A stretch of 10,913 nt of DNA from an uncultured Ruminococcus sp. (GTDB lineage: Bacteria > Bacillota > Clostridia > Oscillospirales > CAG-272), in the NCBI GenBank assembly GCA_902773455.1, contig CACYEW010000100.1, positions 1 through 10,913 on the forward strand, written 5' to 3'. The notes below the pieces were generated by a model. That model made no database searches, was not told the origin of the DNA, and saw only the letters and a list, made by a program, of their open reading frames with translations. Both the position numbers and the translations under genes were made by a program. This document shows positions 7,282 through 10,913 of the stretch, piece after piece; positions within the stretch are counted from its first letter, which is position 1, and each line of letters starts with the position of its first letter.

Positions 7282-8039
7282 TAAAAGAAGATATCAGATA
7301 CGAAGACGGCGCCCTGTTCGAGGGTATGACCTCGATATCGGCGGTGATAAATTCGGAAAATTCCGACAGAAAGATACTGAAGCTTTATTACGACGGAAGC
7401 AGGGCGGAGAAGCTTTCCCGCCCGCTCGCTTTTCTGCGCCACAGAGCGGAAGAGCAGGGCTTCGAAATGATAAAAACGACGTCGGAAGAGCTCGACAAGA
7501 TGACCGTGGGCTCCTCTCACGGCGGAGTCGCCGCGCTCTGCACCGGAAGAACGGTAAGACCCGTATCCGAAGAAGATATCGTATCGGACGGATTTTACGT
7601 TTACGTCGAGGGCATAGAAGATCCGTACAATTTCGGTTACGCGCTCCGCTCGCTCTACGCCGCCGGAGCCGACGCCGTGATACTGCCGGAACGAAACTGG
7701 ATGAGCGCCGCAGGCGTGGTGTGCAGGTCGAGCGCGGGAGCTTCCGAGCTTATGAAGCTTTATACCGCTCCGCCGGAGCTTTGCGGGATGTTCAAAAGCA
7801 AAAACTACAAAATATTCTGCGCCGATACGGAAAACGCCGTGTCCGTCTTCGACGCCGACTGTAAAAAGCCGCTTCTGCTCGTCGTCGGCGGTGAAAAACG
7901 CGGCATAACCAAAGCGATGCTCCAAAGCGCCGATCTGATCGTGAAGATCGACTACGGCAGAGACTTTCCGGCGGCGCTGTCCGCGGCTTCCGCGGCGGCG
8001 GTCCTCGGCTTTGAAATAATGCGGCAGAACAGAAAATGA
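7278..8039 (+). CDS. TrmH/SpoU-family RNA 2'-O-methyltransferase-like protein
   Basis: SPOUT-superfamily protein of 253 residues, expected to methylate a ribose 2'-OH in rRNA or tRNA using S-adenosylmethionine. The N-terminal half (1-100) resembles a substrate-binding domain, with SSHGGVAAL like the conserved HQG/HGG segment. Motif 1 is IEDPYNFGYALRSLYAAGAD (113-132) with N118 and R124. Motif 2 is VVGGEKRGI (202-210) with E206. Motif 3, normally containing SLNVS, reads DFPAALSAASAAAVLGFE (229-246), so the usual asparagine is replaced by serine. This may be a divergent clostridial subgroup or an enzyme with altered activity. Target nucleotide is unknown. The ATG overlaps the radA stop, suggesting translational coupling; AAGGA lies ten bases upstream. 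It is the last gene before the terminator at 8069-8090. Confidence 0.88.
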   Translation: MIKEDIRYEDGALFEGMTSISAVINSENSDRKILKLYYDGSRAEKLSRPLAFLRHRAEEQGFEMIKTTSEELDKMTVGSSHGGVAALCTGRTVRPVSEEDIVSDGFYVYVEGIEDPYNFGYALRSLYAAGADAVILPERNWMSAAGVVCRSSAGASELMKLYTAPPELCGMFKSKNYKIFCADTENAVSVFDADCKKPLLLVVGGEKRGITKAMLQSADLIVKIDYGRDFPAALSAASAAAVLGFEIMRQNRK

Positions 8040-8068
8040 AATAAAACGAGAATAAACTTGCATTTTAC

Positions 8069-8090
8069 AGACCGCTTCGGGCGGTCTTTT
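8069..8090 (+). terminator. Terminator of the radA/trmH unit
   Basis: A 7-bp stem (8069-8075 with 8081-8087, AGACCGC/GCGGTCT) with a five-base loop TTCGG runs into four T. It lies 30 bases after the methyltransferase stop and upstream of the serC promoter, so it separates the two transcription units. Confidence 0.85.
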
Positions 8091-8154
8091 GCGTTAAAAA
8101 GTTAATATTCGGCAACTTTTTATAAAAATAATCGCAAAAATGCATAATTAATAC

Positions 8155-8183
8155 TTGACAATTCGCAAGTGTTTGCTTATAAT
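8155..8183 (+). promoter_or_regulatory. Perfect consensus promoter of serC-serA
   Basis: -35 TTGACA (8155-8160) and -10 TATAAT (8178-8183) match consensus exactly with the ideal 17-base spacer. The start of transcription should be near 8190, giving a leader of about 53 bases before serC. High basal expression of the serine pathway is expected unless repressed. Confidence 0.9.
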
Positions 8184-8197
8184 ATATTGCAATATGT

Positions 8198-8228
8198 CCG
8201 TGATCTGAATACCAGATAACAGACACGG
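8198..8228 (+). promoter_or_regulatory. Possible folded leader upstream of serC
   Basis: Within the short leader, CCGTG (8198-8202) pairs with CACGG (8224-8228) and ATCTG (8203-8207) with CAGAT (8213-8217), giving ten base pairs with a five-base loop and a six-base one-sided bulge (8218-8223). The bulge contains a second CAGA that could replace the first pairing. It ends before the ribosome site GAAAGGG (8230-8236). It is too short for a known riboswitch or T-box; a role in regulation is speculative. Confidence 0.3.
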
Positions 8229-8242
8229 CGGAAAGGGTCAAC

Positions 8243-9325
8243 ATGAGAGTATTTAATTTTTCCGCAGGACCGTCGGTCCTCCCTCTGCCCGTACTTGAAA
8301 AGGCCGCGGCTGAGCTTACCGAATACGGAGATTCCGGTATGTCCGTTATGGAGATGAGCCACCGTTCAAAAGCGTACGAGGCGATAATAGGCCGAGCCGA
8401 ATCCCTTCTTCGCTCGGTGATGAACGTCCCCGACAATTACAAGGTGCTGTTTTTGCAGGGCGGCGCGTCTTTGCAGTTCGCGTCCGTTCCGATGAACCTT
8501 ATGGTAAACAAAAAAGCCGATTATATCCTGTCAGGTCAGTTTTCGACCAAGGCTTATAAAGAGGGCTGTAAATACGGCGACGCCGTCGCGATCGCCTCGT
8601 CGAAGGACAGAAACTTCGCTTATATCCCGAAGATAAAGAGAGAAGACGTCCGTGAAGACGCCGATTATCTGCATATCTGCTTCAACAACACGATATACGG
8701 TACCAAATACAACTATATCCCCGACACCGGCAGCGTTCCGCTCGTGGCTGATATGTCCTCATGCATACTCTCAGAGCCGGTCGACGTCAGCAGATTCGGG
8801 CTCATTTACGCCGGCGCGCAGAAAAACGTGGCTCCCGCGGGCGTAACGATAGTCATAGTAAGAGACGATCTTATCGGTCACGCGAGACCCGATATCCCGT
8901 CCGTTATGGATTATCAGATCCAGGCGGACAACGGCTCGATGTATAACACGCCGCCCTGCTGGTCCATATATATGGCCATGCTCGTGCTCGAATGGATCGA
9001 ATCGCTCGGCGGTCTTACCGCGATGAAAGCGAAAAACGAAGAAAAAGCGGCTCTGCTTTACGATTATCTCGATTCTCAGAACTATTATATCGCCGCCGCC
9101 GACAAGGACTGCCGCTCGATGATGAACGTAACGTTCGTAACGGGCGATCCCGAGCTCGATAAGAAATTCGCCGCGGAAGCAGACGCGATCGGTATCAAGA
9201 ACATAAAAGGCCACCGTTCCGTCGGCGGTATGAGAGCGTCGATCTATAACGCAATGCCGATCGAAGGCGTTCAGACGCTCGTCTCGTTCATGGAAAAATT
9301 CGCAAAGAACAATCCGAAAGGGTAA
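8243..9325 (+). CDS. serC: Phosphoserine aminotransferase
   Basis: Cytoplasmic PLP enzyme (class V aminotransferase fold) that converts 3-phosphohydroxypyruvate and glutamate to O-phosphoserine and 2-oxoglutarate, the second step of serine synthesis. The 360-residue length is standard. The N-terminus FNFSAGPSVLPLPVLEKA is a SerC hallmark; the MSVMEMSHRS segment (33-42) and FLQGGASLQFA (70-80) follow. PLP is held by D170 (VADMSS) and forms a Schiff base with K194 in YAGAQKNVAPAG. HRSVGGMRASIYNAMP near the C-terminus binds substrate phosphate. ATG 8243 follows GAAAGGG by about six bases. The stop is four bases before serA, so both genes share the 8155 promoter. Confidence 0.98.
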   Translation: MRVFNFSAGPSVLPLPVLEKAAAELTEYGDSGMSVMEMSHRSKAYEAIIGRAESLLRSVMNVPDNYKVLFLQGGASLQFASVPMNLMVNKKADYILSGQFSTKAYKEGCKYGDAVAIASSKDRNFAYIPKIKREDVREDADYLHICFNNTIYGTKYNYIPDTGSVPLVADMSSCILSEPVDVSRFGLIYAGAQKNVAPAGVTIVIVRDDLIGHARPDIPSVMDYQIQADNGSMYNTPPCWSIYMAMLVLEWIESLGGLTAMKAKNEEKAALLYDYLDSQNYYIAAADKDCRSMMNVTFVTGDPELDKKFAAEADAIGIKNIKGHRSVGGMRASIYNAMPIEGVQTLVSFMEKFAKNNPKG

Positions 9326-9329
9326 AGAA

Positions 9330-10508
9330 ATGTATAATATCAAGCTTCTTAATAAAATAGCCAAAGTCGGTACCGACGTATTCGACGAAAACTACACGTA
9401 CGGCGATAATATCGAATCTCCGGACGCCGTGCTCGTCCGTTCGGCTTCGATGCACGATATGACGTTCGACAAAAACCTGCTCGCCATAGCGAGAGCCGGA
9501 GCCGGCGTCAACAACATACCGATCGACCGCTGCGCCGAAGACGGCATAGTCGTCTTCAACACGCCCGGCGCGAACGCGAACGCCGTAAAAGAGCTCGTTA
9601 TCGCGGGCATGCTTCTCGCGGCAAGAGACGTGGTAGGCGGCATAAACTGGGTAAAAGAGAATTCAGCCGATCCCGATATAGCGAAATCGGTCGAGAAAAA
9701 CAAATCGAAATTCGCCGGTATCGAGCTGCGCGGCAAAAAGCTCGGCGTAATAGGTCTCGGCGCGATAGGCGGACCGCTTTCCAACCTCGCCCGTCACCTC
9801 GGTATGGAGGTCTACGGATGCGACCCGTATATCACGATAGACGCGGCGTGGAACATCTCGCGCGACGTTAAACGCGTCAAAACGAGAGACGAGCTCTACG
9901 AGGTCTGCGATTTCATATCGATACACGTTCCGCTGATCAAAAACGACGATCCTAACGTAAGCACGGTCAAAATGATAAACGCCGACGCGTTTGCAAAGAT
10001 GAAGGACGGCGTGATACTGCTCAACTTCGCCCGCGATCTGCTCGTCGACGACGACGCGCTCGCCGAAGCGCTCGCCTCCGGTAAGGTGAGAAAGTACGTC
10101 ACCGACTTCCCGAACGCGAAGACCGCGAATATGGATAACGTCATAGCGATACCGCATCTCGGAGCTTCGACCGAAGAATCGGAAGACAACTGCGCCGTAA
10201 TGGCGGCTCACGAGCTGCGCGATTACCTTGAAATAGGCAACATCAAAAACAGCGTGAACTATCCCGATACCTCGCTTCCGCACAGCGGCGACTACCGCAT
10301 CTGCGTACTGCACAGAAATATGCCCGGTATCGTTGCGAAGCTCGCCACCGTCGTAGCCGACGAAAAGCTGAACATCGCGAACATGATAAACAGAAGCAAA
10401 GGCGATTACGCCTGTACGATAATCGAGATCAACGGAACGCTGCCCGAATCTTCGGTGCAGAAGATCCGCGAGGTCGAAAACGTTATCCGCGTAAGAATAA
10501 TCGAATGA
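9330..10508 (+). CDS. serA: D-3-phosphoglycerate dehydrogenase with ACT domain
   Basis: NAD-dependent enzyme oxidising 3-phosphoglycerate to 3-phosphohydroxypyruvate, the first serine-specific step, feeding serC. The 392-residue protein has a substrate domain (about 1-95 and 285-310), an NAD-binding Rossmann domain (about 96-284) with GLGAIG (142-147) and D165, and a single C-terminal ACT domain (about 322-392, YRICVLHRNMPGIVAKL), which suggests serine feedback. The catalytic R235 (NFARDLLVDDD) and H276 (IPHLGASTEES) are present. The acidic residue usually between them is not obvious: the region reads TDFPNAKTANMDN (258-270), where related short SerA proteins as I recall have DFPNE. The intervening domain of long SerA forms is absent. 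Ribosome site GAAAGGG overlaps the end of serC, seven bases before ATG, indicating coupling. Confidence 0.95.
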   Translation: MYNIKLLNKIAKVGTDVFDENYTYGDNIESPDAVLVRSASMHDMTFDKNLLAIARAGAGVNNIPIDRCAEDGIVVFNTPGANANAVKELVIAGMLLAARDVVGGINWVKENSADPDIAKSVEKNKSKFAGIELRGKKLGVIGLGAIGGPLSNLARHLGMEVYGCDPYITIDAAWNISRDVKRVKTRDELYEVCDFISIHVPLIKNDDPNVSTVKMINADAFAKMKDGVILLNFARDLLVDDDALAEALASGKVRKYVTDFPNAKTANMDNVIAIPHLGASTEESEDNCAVMAAHELRDYLEIGNIKNSVNYPDTSLPHSGDYRICVLHRNMPGIVAKLATVVADEKLNIANMINRSKGDYACTIIEINGTLPESSVQKIREVENVIRVRIIE

Positions 10509-10527
10509 TAATAACAAAAGCGCAGCC

Positions 10528-10563
10528 GGATCGTCAGGCGGTATATCCCGCTTGAAACGATCC
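10528..10563 (+). promoter_or_regulatory. Long hairpin in the serA 3' UTR
   Basis: GGATCGT (10528-10534) pairs with ACGATCC (10557-10563), and the fold continues inward as CAGGCGG (10535-10541) with CCGCTTG (10548-10554). This makes 14 bp with one G-U, a two-base bulge (10555-10556) and a six-base loop. No T-run follows, so it is not a terminator by itself; it stands just before one. It might protect the mRNA end or be part of a small 3' UTR RNA. Confidence 0.45.
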
Positions 10564-10569
10564 CGTATG

Positions 10570-10606
10570 AAAAAATACCGTTCGGGCAGCCGAACGGTAT
10601 TTTTTT
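10570..10606. terminator. Strong bidirectional terminator between serA and the TfoX-like gene
   Basis: An 11-bp perfect stem (10575-10585 with 10590-10600, ATACCGTTCGG) with a four-base loop GCAG is flanked by six A on the left and six T on the right. It can end serA transcription on the plus strand and the convergent TfoX-like gene on the minus strand, whose TAA stop (10607-10605) lies within the T-run. Confidence 0.93.
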
Positions 10607-10913
10607 ATTTACGTGATTTTTTCGGTTCCGGAAGCTCTTTTGCCGTTTCGACTATGAGCTTTTGCAAAGACTCAGCGTCGTCAACGTCGGGCATAAGCAT
10701 CTCCTTCGCCCCTTCATACGGGATCTGCGCCGGCGCGTCGGGGCAGAGGCGGAGCGAGGCTTTCGTCTTTTTTACGAGAAACCGGTCGTCGTATATGCCG
10801 CCGACGATCTTTTTGTTGAAGTAAATTATATATTCTCCCATCATCACCCTGTACGATATCCCGGCAAGCGGCGACAGCTGATCGAGTATGAATTCAAGAT
10901 ACCGTTTATCGGA
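10605..10913 (-). CDS. TfoX/Sxy N-terminal-domain protein (5' end outside the window)
   Basis: Partial gene, 102 residues visible. The frame stays open to the window edge, where it reads SDKRYLEFILDQLSPLAGISYRVMMGEYIIYF, so only a few N-terminal residues are probably missing. Internal GTG or ATG codons at 10847-10839 are not the real start, since conserved sequence lies before them. The fold matches the TfoX N-terminal domain (GEYIIYFNKKIVGGIYDDRFLVKKT, then PDAPAQIPYEGAKEMLMPDVDD), a small alpha/beta unit. In gamma-proteobacteria TfoX/Sxy regulates competence. Stand-alone N-domain proteins like this one are common in Bacillota and their function is not known, so competence should not be assumed. 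A lysine-rich tail ends the protein. Confidence 0.9.
   Translation of the reverse strand, partial: SDKRYLEFILDQLSPLAGISYRVMMGEYIIYFNKKIVGGIYDDRFLVKKTKASLRLCPDAPAQIPYEGAKEMLMPDVDDAESLQKLIVETAKELPEPKKSRK

Noticed and set aside
7194..8063. Long antisense open frame over the methyltransferase gene
   Set aside because: It is an antisense shadow of a strongly motif-supported gene, rich in Arg, Tyr and His as expected from codon bias, and has no promoter or ribosome site.
8190..8242. T-box or known riboswitch before serC
   Set aside because: The leader is about 53 bases, too short for a T-box, and no T-box consensus or terminator/antiterminator pair is present.
9663..10517. Long antisense open frame over serA
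   Set aside because: Same kind of shadow; it runs through the serA coding sequence and has no family resemblance or start signal.
1..10913. CRISPR array, IS element or toxin-antitoxin pair
   Set aside because: No regularly spaced repeats, transposase or IS ends, or small paired toxin genes were seen on either strand.

Overview
The window looks like chromosomal DNA of a Gram-positive bacterium of the Bacillota, most likely an uncultured, gut-type Clostridia. Pointers are strong AGGAGG-type ribosome sites, TTGACA/TATAAT promoters, an OmpR-type two-component pair, a CwlD-like cortex amidase (suggesting spore-forming ancestry), a tyrosine recombinase that I recognise from memory as a clostridial Xer-like type, and a short SerA with one C-terminal ACT domain. 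No phage, plasmid, CRISPR or IS sequence was seen. All genes appear intact except the last, which is cut by the window edge.

Layout. (1) 10-86, minus: tRNA-Arg(CCU) with encoded CCA and its own promoter. (2) 165-1148, plus: a consensus promoter and an NYN-domain putative RNase gene. Its real start appears to be an ATA codon behind a perfect Shine-Dalgarno, well upstream of the first ATG. A bidirectional hairpin terminator follows. (3) 1167-4449, minus: an apparent operon transcribed right to left, tyrosine recombinase - response regulator - sensor histidine kinase, ending at that terminator. (4) 4501-8090, plus: a four-helix membrane protein of unknown function, CwlD-like amidase, RadA, and a TrmH/SpoU-like RNA methyltransferase with an atypical motif 3, closed by a terminator. 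An 11-bp hairpin covers the amidase ribosome site. (5) 8155-10604, plus: consensus promoter, structured leader, serC and serA (two consecutive steps of serine synthesis), a long 3' UTR hairpin and a strong bidirectional terminator. (6) 10605 to the window end, minus: TfoX N-terminal-domain protein, lacking only its first few residues.

The genes are mostly housekeeping: serine biosynthesis, recombination and repair (RadA, recombinase), RNA modification or decay (TrmH-like, NYN), envelope (amidase, membrane protein) and signalling. I do not see a clearly new multi-gene system. The most interesting points are the probable AUA start of the NYN gene, the recombinase/two-component operon, the hairpin over the amidase ribosome site, and active-site departures in the methyltransferase and SerA. 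Intergenic gaps are all under about 210 bases and their contents are listed.
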